Assembly: GCA_000697475.1 (NCBI GenBank)
Contig: JNEU01000784.1
Coordinates: forward strand, 104,666-168,665
Source: Lichtheimia corymbifera B2541
Lineage: Eukaryota > Mucoromycota > Mucoromycetes > Mucorales > Lichtheimiaceae
Reading direction: 5' to 3'
DNA length: 64,000 nt
Part shown: positions 10,017-22,180 of the stretch, piece by piece
How the letters are laid out: every line of letters starts with the position of its first letter
How positions within the stretch are numbered: the stretch's first letter is position 1
Position numbers and translations under genes: made by a program
The notes under the pieces: model-generated
Told to the model about the DNA's origin: nothing
Database searches by the model: none
The model's input: only the letters and a program-made list of their open reading frames with translations

Positions 10017-12855
10017 ATGACCTTGTTCGGATACGCAGTTATGCAACATCAAGAATATTATGGACCATCGCGTCAAGTAGTCAATAGCAAGGAAGAAAAC
10101 AGTGGCTATTCGAATGGGTTGTCGTTTCCTATCTCGGCGTCTATCGATGATGGCGCACAGCATCAACCAGAGGAAGGACACGATTCGCTCCCAACCGATG
10201 CACAGACACATGGACCACCAGGGATCGCACAACATATGACCCAAGAGTCCAGAATGATGGTAACGACCCTTACTCTACATCCAATGATTTTTCCTAATAG
10301 CATCCATTTCCCATTAAGAATCATCATCCTTCCTATCAATCAAGCATGATAATGGATTCAGCCAATCATGATATCAATATCACCACCACAGATTTGTTTG
10401 ATTCGAAGCCTCCTTTTACTGCCACAACACCCGTGACCACCAATATCAGCAGCGATCCTGTGCTAGCTTTTCCTAGTGCGTCCTCCCACTCGCAGCCAAT
10501 GAGTACTTCGTATTACCATCGTCGTCAGCCTCCTCATCACACAAACTACCCGGCTAGCCGAGATCCCTTTTTCTCACCTACTACCACTACCATGCACAAC
10601 AACAACAACAACGGCCATATTGATACAATGCAAGAACAGAATAACAACCATTCCGAATTAAGCTCAACATCACGTGTGTTTCCTTACCAATTACCACCAA
10701 TTATGTTATCGAGCACAGACACAGGGAACTCACAACAACAAGCATCATCATCTTCACCCAATTCGTCCATATTACAAATAAGCAATGCTGCATCTACTCC
10801 ATTACACACGTCTGGGGCATTTACAACAACTTGCTCTCCAGCCGATTGGTCGGCAGCGTATGCAACTACACCATCTTCTTCATCATCGTCAACAACAGCA
10901 CATCATACTTTCTCATCCAATTTCCCACCTGAGCTAAACATGATACCCGTAACAACAAAATCACCTCATGATTTGCACGCTACAATAACCAATCGCAACA
11001 TACCATCATCCACCACAAAACCTTATTTAAACGAAGCAGAAACAAAGACATCATCATTGGCTACTCATGAATGGAACAGTAATAGTGGTATGATACAGGC
11101 AAGTAAATCAAATTATAAGCAACGCCCATTGTTCCATGTATTCATTGTCGTTGCTTAGGAACCAAGACGCAATAGTAGTCGAGCCATTATTATTGATGCT
11201 CGTTCGGGTGAAGATTCTTCTTCCGAGGATGAAGGCTCTTTTTCCACTCGACGACGACACAGCGCTACGGCAACCATCATGTCATCCACCAATGGTGACG
11301 CAGCTTCACGAGATTTTGGAAAGGAGGACAACAATGCATCATCACGCGACAGTGGTCTGGAGCATCTCGTATCACCAAGAGCGATCCGTGAAGCCGAAAG
11401 AGAGGAAAGAGAAGTTGCTATACGAGGCACACGTCATGAACATCCATTCTCGGCATTCCCTTCGTTTATGTCAATGAAGCATTTGCAAGAAGATGAGATC
11501 AAGGCTTACTATCATCGTATCGAGAAAGAAAATGATCATCATCATCCTCCATCCTTGCCACTACCTCATCGACAGGCTTCACTCAGCCCAAGTTACACTG
11601 AGGAATCATCATCATGCTCATCACCTACCAGTAATAGTCCCCTATTAAGCTCACCCACTCCTATTACCGATCATCATCATCATCAACGTACTATATCAAC
11701 CAGCATGGATAGCTTGAACGACATTATGGAACCACAACAACAAGCTGATACTGAGAAGAAAAGACCATCCAGAACACTGAAAAAGGAACGATTAAAAAGA
11801 CCACCAAATGGATACTTGCTATTCAATCGAGATATGCGACGTAAATTACTGGAAAAGTCACCCAAGATGACTGTTGCTGAAATCAGTAAGGAAATTGGCG
11901 ACATGTGGAAACGACTACCCGAGGTAAATAGACACAAATGCACCCATGTTGCACACGTACAAGTTATTAATTTTACATGCATCATTAGATTCAACGAGAT
12001 TGGTATATGCAGCAAGCAGCATTGATCAAACAGGATCATCTCAAGAATCACCCTGGTTTTATTTATCATCGACGATCCAAAGCTGAGATTGCTCAAGCAC
12101 GAAGACTTGCCAAACAACGTAGAACATCAGCTGCAGCGGTCACCACCACCACTACTACTACTACTACCCATCCAACCCATGAGGAGCCATCAGTCACCAT
12201 TAGTAAAGGCAATTGGGTCGTATCCACTACAGCAATGACATCCATCATTGATACCAGTGAGCAGCATCAGCAGCAGGAGCAGCAACAGCATTCTCGTAAG
12301 AAATCAACAACGACCACACGTGATCCTCGAGGACGTAAAAAGAAACGACATCGACATCCCGAGGCACCTAAGCATCCAATGTCAGGCTTTTTGTTTTTCT
12401 TGTCGGCTATGCGACCCCACGTTGCTAGGCAATATCCTGGATACCCAGTAGGACCCATAAGCCAAATCATAGCCAAACAATGGAGAGCCATGACGGATGA
12501 AGAGCGATTACCTTGGCTACAAAAAGCCGAAGAGGATAAGGCTCGATATGCGCGTGAAATGCAAGTCTACATGGCAAATTTGGAACGTGGCAGCGTGGCA
12601 CAACAAGCTCCGGTGGAAACAAACGATCAATCAAATACCACAAGTACAACAACAACAACAACAACAACAGGACAACAGCAGCAGCAGCAGCAGGTACTGC
12701 CAGCTCCTTCTTCATCAATACCCTCATCATCATCACCCTCCTCCTCCTCTTTTCAATCCAGTTTTTTCGCCCCTGGTCTAATGGCATCCACTCATCATGT
12801 TGATGGTGCTAGCAGTGCTTCGAAATATACATCACAACATGAGCTCGCATGGTAA
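10017..12855 (+). CDS. Two-HMG-box DNA-binding protein, first box of MATA type
   Basis: Nuclear HMG-box protein of 884 residues from four exons: 10017-10259, 10319-11098, 11159-11923 and 11989-12855. The long N-terminal half is low-complexity, rich in Ser, Thr, Asn, Gln and His, as in fungal transcription factors. HMG box 1 (about residues 552-627) reads RPPNGYLLFNRDMRRKL, then EISKEIGDMWKRLPE, and across the last intron HLKNHPGFIYHRR; this is like the mating-type (MATA) class. HMG box 2 (about 721-795) reads APKHPMSGFLFFLSAMRP, then QIIAKQWRAMTDEERLPW, then EEDKARYAREM, like the HMGB/Nhp6 class. A Thr run, Gln run and Ser run follow. Intron 2 (11099-11158) is GC-AG with ACAG/GCAAGT. Box 1 is split by intron 3. 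Start chosen at the ATG at 10017; the frame is open upstream but T-rich. Confidence 0.85.
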
Positions 12856-13448
12856 CACACATTCATATTTCCTGCAGCAATTATGGTGGTGGACCCTGAC
12901 ATGAATATCATTTATCATGTTGAGCAATATATCCATTTCCATGTGACAATCACTGTAGCAACCTTCACTACTCAGAATATAATGATGACTTTTTCTCCTC
13001 CACAAAGACTCCTTTCCATCTAATTCTTCTCCTTATGTCTACATATCAAATGTAAAGAGAGAGAGAGAGAGCATGACATGACAGCATGGAATAAGAAATG
13101 ACATGTGCTAGTTTTTAAGGTTGGTCCGGGTGCTTTTGTTGGTTGTCATGGCTCTATGTACAAGTTAACCCCATCCCTGTTTTCATATGATAAAGTCCAC
13201 AAGTGCAATTGTTTCATGTGCTTTACTACTTGTTATCCCTTTGCTTCCCATCATCACTGTGTATATGTTATATATGATCAATGGCTTTACTGCGACTCGG
13301 TCATCAAGTCCGCTCTCTTTTCGCTTCATCAAGACCACCAGCACTCGCCTATAACACCACTACACCTCTTGCAATCACCCCTGCCTCCAACGACACTACC
13401 AACAACACCACTTACATAAGCAGCTCGTCTCATAACTACATTTACGAC
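12856..13448. other. Spacer with a (GA)8 run; leader of the BRO1 gene
   Basis: No gene is visible. A GA run occupies 13056-13071. From about 13281 the sequence is open in the frame of the next gene but is C/T/A-rich like a 5' leader. Confidence 0.5.
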
Positions 13449-16117
13449 ATGACCACCGGGGTTGCTGCAATGGGTAGCGATATGCCGCCCTTATTATCAA
13501 TACCAACAAAGCGAACCGACTCGATGCAATGGGCACAGGCACTCTTGCGTTACATTGAGAATGCTTACGCCGAAGACACTGCCAAATATGAACCAGATGC
13601 CCATGCACTTGATGAACTACGCCAAGCTTGCTGCTTCAGTAATGACCTTCAACAACCTGTCGAACCCACGCTCGCAGGTCTCGACCAACTCTTCACGTAA
13701 ATGTCACAGGCCTTTTGTGTATCATGTGTATATGCACTGATACTCACACGCCTCTATTCGATTTCTAGGTATTACTCGCAAGTGGTATTTGTATGCACTC
13801 GTTTTCCGGTGGATGTGAGTATATTGTGGGAGCAGTGGCCGTTAGTTGTGTGTTACTGATTTTAATGCAGGTAGGCCTTGAGTTTCCGTGGCACCCTGTG
13901 TTTCAGAACAACTCCAAACCAGGTGAGGATAGTAGTAGAGTACTACAATATCTCAAATGCTCATCGTATTTCATATATAGCTCCATTAAGCAACCTCAAT
14001 TATGAAAAGGCCTGTGTATTATTCTGTATTGGAGCCATGTACAGTCAACTTGGTTGCAGAGAGAGTCGAATATCAACCGATGGGATACGCAAATCATGCA
14101 ACTTTTTCCAACATGCTGCTGGATGCTTCAAGTATATCGATAAGGAGATCATCAGTGATTTTCGTGGGACACCACCTCTTGACATCAGCTCAACCAGTCT
14201 ACGTGCTTTGGTATCATTGATGTTGGCACAAGCTCAAGAATGTATTTGGCAAAAGGCTATGATGGAGCATATGAAGCCAGGCACCATTGCACGATTGGCT
14301 CTCAAGGTGGCGGAATACTACGAATCGGCATTAACAGAGCATAAGCACGATGGCGGTAGTGGAACCACGACGACATCGATCTTCACCAATCAATGGCAGA
14401 CGTATATGCAGCTTAAAACGGCATACTTTAATGCTGTGGCACAGTATCACAAAGCAAATGAATGCATTTCACAAGGACGATATGGCGAGGAGATTGGTCG
14501 ACTACGATTGGCAGAGATGCATAATCGCAAAGCATTGGATTGCATTGTTGGCTCATTGGGTGGTGGATTATTCTTTGGCAGCAACACCAATGGACTTGTA
14601 CATGAATCCTTCACCAAGAACGTACGTGCATTGGAAGAATCGATCGAACGTGATTTGATACGAGCAGAAAGAGACAACGATCTTGTATACCTGGAACCCG
14701 TACCGGATGCCACACAACTGCCACCCATCTTGCGTTCTGATATGGTCAAACCAATGATACCCACAGGCGTCGTAGATCCTGCTCAACGATGGTCCACTTC
14801 GCATGAACGCCCCATGTTTGAAAAACTCGTGCCATTTGCCGTGCATCAAGCAGCAAGCGTCTATTCAGATCGCAAGGATTTTATTATCTCCAATAGCATT
14901 TGTGGTCCATGCAACGATGTCCAAGAAGAATATAAAAGGTAAAAGGAAGCGAAAAGGAAAGGAAATGGTCACTGATAAAAGTGTATTTAGATTCTGTGAG
15001 CAATTAAAGCTACCAGCATGCATTGATGTCGTGGATCCAGAAACGGTACCAGAAACACTTACAGCCTGTGCTGAGGAGGTGCAACATGAAGGTGGTGGCC
15101 AAGCGATACGCGACATGCTCAACAAGGTGCAACAAATGTCCATCAAAAATATGCAGCTTGTGGATGATGGCTTCAACTTGCTTGAGGAGGAGAATGAACA
15201 AGATGAGATATTCAGGAGGCAATATGGCAATTGTATGTCTTTATAGGATGGATGGTGTTACCAGGTTACTAACCAGCGTGTTTTGTACATAGTATGGAAT
15301 CGACCTCCTTCTCAACAATTGACTTCGACGCTTTTATCACAAGGATCCAAATATCATGATACATTGCAAGCTGCTCAAAAAGCGGATCGAATTGTGCGAG
15401 CCAAGGTCAACAACTGGGGCAAGGCGATCGATATGCTTTCACAACCCGTGGCTGAGATTATCGCCAATCTACCAACTGTACGAGATGATTCTCAATTTGA
15501 GCAACTGGATGATATTATGCGACGACTACGTGGATTGATTCATGAAGCTGAGGAATGTGAGACGCGACAAAAACGTGTCATGGAAGAAGCACAATCGATG
15601 GCTGCAGCAGATGATATCTCGGATGCGTTACTAGCCAAGGCAGCTGAATTGACGGGTGGATCAAGCGTGGTCAAAATTGAACCTGAACAATTCAATCAAG
15701 TATTCGAAGAAGAGCTCAAAAAGTATGACGGATTGCAAACAAGAGTCCAAGAAAGTTGTCACGAGCATGAACGTTTAATGGCTCGGTTACACGAATTGCA
15801 TGAACATTTTCAGTTGGCCGTGCGAAACAATCATCAGCCAATGGCCACCAAACGTGAAAAGGCCATCCAGAACCTTGAACAAGCTTTTGTCAAATTCAAA
15901 GAGATCCGTACCAACCTCGTTGAAGGCATCAAGTTTTATTCCCAATATATCGATACACTTACCAAGTTTCGAGATGCATGCGCTGATTTTGCTCTAGCAA
16001 GGCGTATGGAGGCTTCAGAATTGGCAAGGTAGTATTCAACAACATATCCCTTTTCTTCAACTTGACTAATACCTCTTACTTGATGATTATAGAGAGAATC
16101 CCTATCGAAGACCATGA
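13449..16117 (+). CDS. BRO1: BRO1/ALIX-family ESCRT-associated protein
   Basis: Endosomal protein that binds ESCRT-III and works in multivesicular-body cargo sorting. Seven exons: 13449-13696, 13769-13814, 13871-13922, 13981-14938, 14991-15232, 15293-16028 and 16093-16117, giving 768 residues in phase. The BRO1 domain opens with [13 protein letters not shown] and includes [20 protein letters not shown] and [17 protein letters not shown]. The central V-domain begins around [11 protein letters not shown] and includes [10 protein letters not shown], and ends with [16 protein letters not shown] and [15 protein letters not shown]. It stops at RENPYRRP, so the long Pro-rich tail of animal ALIX is missing, as in shorter fungal members. 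An in-frame ATG at 13281 would add 56 residues; 13470 and 13482 are also possible starts. PalA/Rim20 is a relative, but the N-terminus fits BRO1 better. Confidence 0.9.
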
Positions 16118-16567
16118 TACAATTATCCATTTGTTACCATATTTATACTCGACATTTCACTCTATGTACTTCTTGTGACAACAAGTCTCGATGTCTTGAT
16201 CCAAGTACTCTCCTCTAAAATAGTCTATTCTTTATCGTCCAACACAATATGTTATTTACACCATTGCATCTCTTTTTCACATCATGTGGGTTGCTTCACC
16301 GTATGTAATTGATCATTGTGGTTACATCATCCTCTATATATAAGATTAGCACGTTCGTTGTTCCTTTATTAACATTGAATCGATGTTTTGCAAATATTTA
16401 ACCGCATCCATGATGCACATCACGTAACCCAAATACGATTGCTGAGCGAACTGCATGATATACAGCATGTTGTGTGGTACACTGACCCGGATTCTGCATC
16501 ACCGGCATTGTTTTAAAAGAGCTACCTCTGCGTCTGTATCTTTCTTTCTGTCTTCATTTTATTCCAC
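16118..16567. other. Spacer and promoter region of the first M28 peptidase copy
   Basis: No gene. The last hundred or so bases resemble the sequence just upstream of the second copy (about 18400-18519), so the duplication includes the promoter. Confidence 0.55.
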
Positions 16568-18148
16568 TTGAAACACTTTGGCATTTTTGCCGCCCTTGGT
16601 CTTGTTGCAGTGGGCGTAGCTGCACAAGCAGGTGAACAAACAGTACTCAAAGTCTGTGAACACCACCAAGAAAACCGTCGTCTCATTCAACTAAGGTGTA
16701 GATTTTCTACAACAATGGGTATTGACCATTGCTCTTTATTGCTCGCTGCAGTATTCACGCCTCTATTGATGACCTTTACGCCACGTTGTTTGTTGTTTTC
16801 TCATTTTATTTACATGTCCTGAAAAGTGAAAACGACCCTGACGTTTGGCTTACCGAAGATGAGATTCTCACGCTAGTGCAGCATGACATGCGTTTCATTG
16901 ATGTCACTGACCATCCCCCTACTGTGGGCGCTAACCAACTTATTGTTACTGACAGTAAGTATATTAGATATTTGATTCATTTGAATAGAGAAGGATTCAC
17001 ATCATGAACAATTTCACTAGAGATACCTGATGAGACATCTTATGGCGAAGAAGTGCAACGATTCATCGATGACTTGGATACCACAAATATGGAGGAAGTA
17101 TTGAAAAGATTTACGCTTTTCCATACTCGCTATTACAAATCGCCCTGGGGTAGGGAGGCATCTACGTGGTTGTTCGGTAAAGTCTAAGAAGTCGCCAGAC
17201 TTGCAAATGATCGCGTTACTGTGGAGCAATTCGAACACCCGGTAGTAGACGATGCAGTGTCAATTCATTTCAGTATACCTAACATATGCTTCGTAGTGGG
17301 GTCAACACTCCATTATTGCTCGATTCAAGGGCACCAACCCTGATCTTGATAATGAAGTGGTCATTCTCGGCGCGCAACTCGACTCCGTCAATCAGTGGAT
17401 GCCCCCAACGGGTCACTCTCCTGGTGCTGATGTATGTAGTAATAATACATGTAACTCTTTTTTCTCATTTGACTTATCTTTGGATTATTCTAGGATGATG
17501 GTAGTGGTACCGTTACTATTTTAGAAGCATTCCGGAGCCTTGTTTTCAATGGCTTTGAACCCGAACGTCCCGTTGAGTTCCACTGGTACAGCGCTGAGAA
17601 GCGAGGTTGTTGGGAAGTCAGGCGGTGGCCAAGGCGTATAAGGAAGCTGGCAAGAAGGTTGTTGCTATGTTGCAGAATCACATGACTGGTTACATCGGTG
17701 ATCAAGGCGAGGTCATAGGCATTGTCACGGATTATATCGACGGAAAGGTATATAATTTTGATGATGATGATAACCTGCTGTGTATACGGAATACCCACTT
17801 TGAACTCATTCATAGGTGACAAAGTTCATCGCTACATTGGTCGATGCCTATGCCAGTATTTCTTACGTCCTTACTGAATGTGGTTATGCATGCAGCGGTA
17901 AGAGATCGATATTTATTTTATGCCTAGGCAATCGACTTAATTTTTCTATGCCAACAATGTCAGATCATGCTTCGTGGGGCGAGTACGGTTACCCATCCGC
18001 GTTTATAATGGAAAGTAAAGTTGATGCCTCAAACCGTGATGTCCGTACCAAGTCTGATACCATTGACAAGCTTTCGTTTGACCACATGAAGGAGCTCGCC
18101 AAGGTGGATATCGGATTTGCTGTCGAATTGTCTCATCAACGCGAATAA
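16568..18148 (+). pseudogene. Decayed M28 aminopeptidase (leucine aminopeptidase type), upstream tandem copy
   Basis: Recognisable exon by exon against the intact copy at 18520-20105, but with several independent lesions. The start codon is TTG at 16568 where the intact copy has ATG. Exon 3 has an in-frame TAA at 17185-17187 where the intact copy reads ATC-AAA. One base is lost near 17602, shifting the frame inside the zinc-site block, so the intact copy's YSAEEGG is destroyed. The first metal-binding histidine of SAHQDS is replaced (GAQLDS). Exon borders are otherwise kept, and the final exon still reads [19 protein letters not shown] before the TAA. All this points to a non-functional gene rather than an assembly slip, because the defects are spread over several exons. 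Confidence 0.88.
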
Positions 18149-18519
18149 ATACTGCAATGCAACATATTGCACATCATGAATTAACTGCATCCAAGTATGA
18201 CTAGTACATTAATCTACCTCATTCGCTATTTAAATGGACATGGATGGCTTTGGGTGATGGTAAATTGACAATCTACTATGCCCTCTCTTACATATCGGAA
18301 TGGGCACCACAATCGCATCAATAAAGGCATGTTATATTATACACTCAAATCCTCCAGATTGCTATAAATAAATATCCCATCATCGACTTTATGATAAGAA
18401 TCGCATGTTGTAGTACACTGATGCCTGATTTGGTTCGGATGGTTTCCGCGTCAGCGGCATAGTTTTGGAAGCTATCTCTGCGCTTGTATCTTTCTTCTTC
18501 TTTACTCTGTTCTGCACAC
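18149..18519. other. Spacer between the tandem M28 copies
   Basis: Downstream part resembles the region after the second copy (20106-20240) and upstream part resembles the promoter region of the first copy, as expected of a tandem duplication. A TATAAATA-like stretch is at about 18363. Confidence 0.55.
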
Positions 18520-20105
18520 ATGAAACACTTTAGCATTTTTGCTGCCCTTGGTCTCGCTGCAGTGGGCGTAGCTGCACAAGCAGGTGAACAAGCCGTACTC
18601 AAAACTAGTGAACACCACCAACAAGACCGTCGTCTCATTCAACTAAGGTATGGAATTCCCCCACAATAATGTCGCATTGAGTGTTGGTCATTGCTCTTTA
18701 TTGCATGTTGCAGTATTGCCATCTCTATTGACGACCTTTTGCGCCACCTTGGTCTTGTCTCCTTCTTATTTACACGTCCTTATATAAAGTGAAAACGACC
18801 CTGGCACTTGGCTTACCGAATATGAGATTCTCACGCTGGTGCAGCAACGCACACGTTTCATGGATGTCACTGACCATCCCCCTTCCGTGGGTGTTGAACA
18901 ACTTATCATTGCTGATAGTAAGTGTATTGCATATGGGGTTCAATTGGATGGAGAAGAATTCACCATACATGATTTTACTAGAGGTCCCTGCCGAGACATC
19001 GTACCATGAAGAAGTGCAACGATTCATCGATGACTTGGATACCTCAAACATGGAAGAAAACTTGGAAACCTTTACGTCCTTCCACAATCGCTATTACAAG
19101 TCGTCCTGGGGTGCACGATCATGTGCCTGGTTGCTGGATAGAATCAAACAAATCGCCGAACCTGCAAATGATCGCGTTACTGTGGAGCCATTCCATCACA
19201 AGGTATTGGATGATGCATGGTCAAATTACATTCCTTTTACTTAACGTATGCTTTATAGTGGGATCAATTCTCCATTATTGCTCGATTCAATGGCACCAAC
19301 CCTGATCTTGACAATGAAGTGGTCATTGTTAGCGCACACCAAGACTCCGTCAACATGTGGCTTCCCGATTTTGGACGTTCCCCTGGTGCTGATGTATGTA
19401 GTAGTAATACCATGCAACTCTTCCCTCGTTTCACTCATCATTGGATTATTCTAGGATGATGGCAGTGGTACCGTTACTATTTTAGAAGCATTCCGCAGTC
19501 TCGTTGACAATGGCTTTGAACCCGAGCGTTCTGTTGAATTCCACTGGTACAGCGCTGAAGAGGGCGGATTGTTGGGAAGCCAGGATGTGGCCAAGGCATA
19601 TAACGACGCTGGCAAGGAGATTGTTGCTATGGTGCAAAATGACATGACTGGTTACGTCGGTGCTAATGGCGAGGTCTTTGGTATTGCCACCGATTATGTC
19701 CACAAGAAGGTATATATACATCCATCCACAAGCTGCTGTGTGTACAAAATACCCACTTTGCACGCTTTTGTAGGTGACAGACTTCATCAAGAAATTGGTT
19801 GAATCCTATGCTGAGATTCCTTACGTCGAAACTGAATGTGGTTATGCATGCAGCGGTAAGAAGAATCGATATTTAATTTATGCCTTGGCTATCGACTTAC
19901 TCTTATGCCAACAATCTCAGATCATGCTTCGTGGCGCAAGTTCGGTTATCCTTCATCGTTTGTAATGGAAAGTGCATTCGATGACTCGAACCATTATATT
20001 CATACCTGGAGTGATACCATTGACAAGCTTTCGTTTGACCACATGAAGGAGTTCGCCAAGGTGGATATCGGATTTGCTGTAGAATTGTCTCATCAACGCA
20101 AATAA
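18520..20105 (+). CDS. Secreted M28-family aminopeptidase (leucine aminopeptidase 1-like)
   Basis: Zinc-dependent exopeptidase, probably secreted or vacuolar, that removes N-terminal residues from peptides. Seven exons: 18520-18647, 18790-18917, 18982-19202, 19259-19393, 19455-19709, 19774-19855 and 19921-20105, giving 377 residues in phase. Signal peptide [20 protein letters not shown]. The propeptide-to-catalytic border has [14 protein letters not shown]. Zinc and catalytic residues are visible: His and Asp of SAHQDS, Asp of PGADDDGSGT, Glu-Glu of [13 protein letters not shown], Asp of NDMTGY, and His of LSFDHM. The CGYACSD segment gives the Cys pair typical of fungal LAP1. Length fits the roughly 380-390 residues of Aspergillus LAP1. 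It is the intact member of a tandem pair. Confidence 0.94.
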
Positions 20106-20500
20106 ACACGGCAATACAACATATTGCCCATAATGGATTACTGGATCCACATATGACCAGCACATTAGTCTGTCCTACTCGCCATCTACATTAACATGGA
20201 TGATCTTGGGGGATGTAAATAGACAATCGGGTTGGGGAGTATCACAAACGCATTCAATAAAGGCATGTCGTTATATGATTTACACGTGGAGCGACCTTTA
20301 GTTGTACACAAATCATCCAAGTTTCTTTGCACCATGGCTTACAATTGCCCCATCACATTGCTACATAACACCTTTTTCATATTTACCATATCCCATCCAC
20401 ACACTAGTGCCAATTGGCCGAAACGAATGCGTATGCAAAAGTGTAAATTTCAATAATCGTCTAGTTGATGCAAGCAATGGGCGATCGTGATGATGATGGA
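20106..20500. other. Convergent spacer between M28 peptidase and Hikeshi genes
   Basis: Both neighbours end here. The first 140 bases belong to the duplicated unit. No other feature is seen. Confidence 0.5.
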
Positions 20501-21314
20501 TTATGCGCTTTTATCGGAGGACAAATAATTTGGGTCGTTACTTAGTTTCCGGCTAAGATTATCGTACCATGTTTGGAATGCCTTGACAGGTAAATAACCG
20601 TTGTCAGTGAGATTACCCAACGGGATTGCATTAAGGGGGAGATTAGGCTGAACAAATGAATTGACGTAATTGTACAAGTTTTCAAGAATCTTGGCGGCAA
20701 GATAACCAGCCTGGCTCATGTTGACAGGCGGTTTGACGATTGCCATGGAATCGGAGCCCGTGTCCATGGCCATGTCACCTTTTAGTGCTTCAACTTGTTG
20801 CTGTACTGCGGGGATAGGATCAATCGAGATGCCGAGTGTGGCAGTTGTCGATGGCATGGGTATCGTATTATTATTCTTGTTGTTGCTTTGTCGAAGTCGG
20901 AAGATGGCACTTGGCTTTTCATTATATAAGCTATAAGGGGATAATAAAATCAGATATGCATAATTATTCTCGTCCCGCCTTGTTTCTACACTTTTCTAGC
21001 ACTCTCTTCAACATAAACCATCCTCTTGTATACTTACGCTCCTAATAATTGCCATTCCTTGTTTGGCCATAAAAGATGCACCGTTGCACCGTATCCTTGT
21101 TCAAATGGAATGGTGCCAAGTAAAAATACGACAATGTGGTTGATTGACTGGGCATCCGACAACTCAAAGACGTATTTATTTGCATCCACTTGCTGTAGGT
21201 TTGTTTGTACCTAGGAAAGCCGTGAAGATTTGACGTTAATAGACGTGGTATAGCTGTTTTGAATATTGGCGTGTGATATCGTACCAGCCTTCCTGCAACT
21301 ATGCAGCCGAACAT
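20501..21314 (-). CDS. Hikeshi/OPI10 family protein (nuclear import of HSP70)
   Basis: Small protein that carries ATP-bound HSP70 into the nucleus on heat stress; the yeast member is Opi10. Three exons on the minus strand: 21285-21314, 21038-21210 and 20501-20930, giving 210 residues in phase. The N-terminus MFGCIVAGRLVQTNLQQV and the block INHIVVFLLGTIPFEQGYGA are hallmarks of the family, followed by WQLLGALYNEKPSAIFRLR. The C-terminal helical part has AAKILENLYNYVNSF and FQTWYDNLSRKLSNDPNYL. A low-complexity Asn run (KNNN region) sits in the linker. Exon 1 is only 30 bases. It is transcribed away from the phosphorylase-kinase gene, with which it shares an 866-base divergent promoter region. 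Confidence 0.92.
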
Positions 21315-22180
21315 GTTTGAAGAAAATGAGAGAAACGCTGTCTACAAGCCCGCTCGCAGCTGGGGTTTTTAAACATCCTTTGTTCGGTGCCACAGTCACA
21401 GTCAGCCCGATGTTGGGTTCCACCGCACGCGGGTTTTTTTTCCAGCAAAATCTTGATCCATCCATGCATACGCGTAAAGTGTGTAGCACAATCATCATGC
21501 TGAGATTCATAAAGACCTGCCATCATCAGCATAGATAATCCTGAGTTTACACTGGCACGTGAGCCAACCTTTTATCAATGATCATTCTCTCTTGGCAAAC
21601 GTATCAAAGACAACCAAAGCAAGATTTATTAATAGCATTCATAAAAGTTAGATACCATCTATTTTGAATGAAATCATCATTATTCATTGTCCATCCAAAC
21701 AATGAGCTTGACCCAAAAGTATGTGCACTATCAAGAAGCACTGCTATGATCCCAGCAATCTTATTGGCCAATCTTCCAATGGCATTTGTGGTGGCGGAAT
21801 CTGTTGAGCAAATTTGCTGCATGAACTTGGCGCTCACACAATACAACCTTGAACACAGGGTACTAAAAAGAACCGAGCTCCATCAAAACGCATACAATGA
21901 TGTGTCATCTACAGAATGAGATCATGATGTAAGATCATTACCTAAAACGTGCAAGACCTGAAGGTGGGAGAAGAAAAAGGTGCTTGGAAGAAAAACACAC
22001 GGATCATAATGGTGACACACAAAGAAATCTGGACCCGTGCGTTTTGCTGGTGTATCAAACGATCATCTTACACAACCCACCCACCATCTTTTTTTTACCC
22101 CAACATTCATTTTCCTTTTTCCTTTCCCCCTTTTTTTCCTCCTCCTGAAACTTGGTTTATTTTTCTGCGAGTGGTGGACA
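21315..22180. other. Divergent promoter region (Hikeshi minus, phosphorylase kinase plus)
   Basis: No gene is seen. A long T/C-rich tract at about 22085-22160 directly precedes the phosphorylase-kinase start, typical of 5' leaders here. Short open frames on both strands look random. Confidence 0.5.

Larger units (their letters stand above)
16460..20245 (+). repeat. Tandem segmental duplication of the M28 peptidase gene with flanks
   Basis: Two units of about 1.9 kb, roughly 16460-18290 and 18400-20245, align through promoter, all seven exons, introns and about 130 bases of 3' flank. Exon positions match one to one. Exact borders are estimated by eye. The upstream unit has degenerated and the downstream one is open. 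Confidence 0.8.

Noticed and set aside
13281..13448. Mitochondrial presequence on the BRO1 protein from the upstream ATG
   Set aside because: The added residues are low-complexity and BRO1 proteins are cytosolic; treated as leader, though still in frame.
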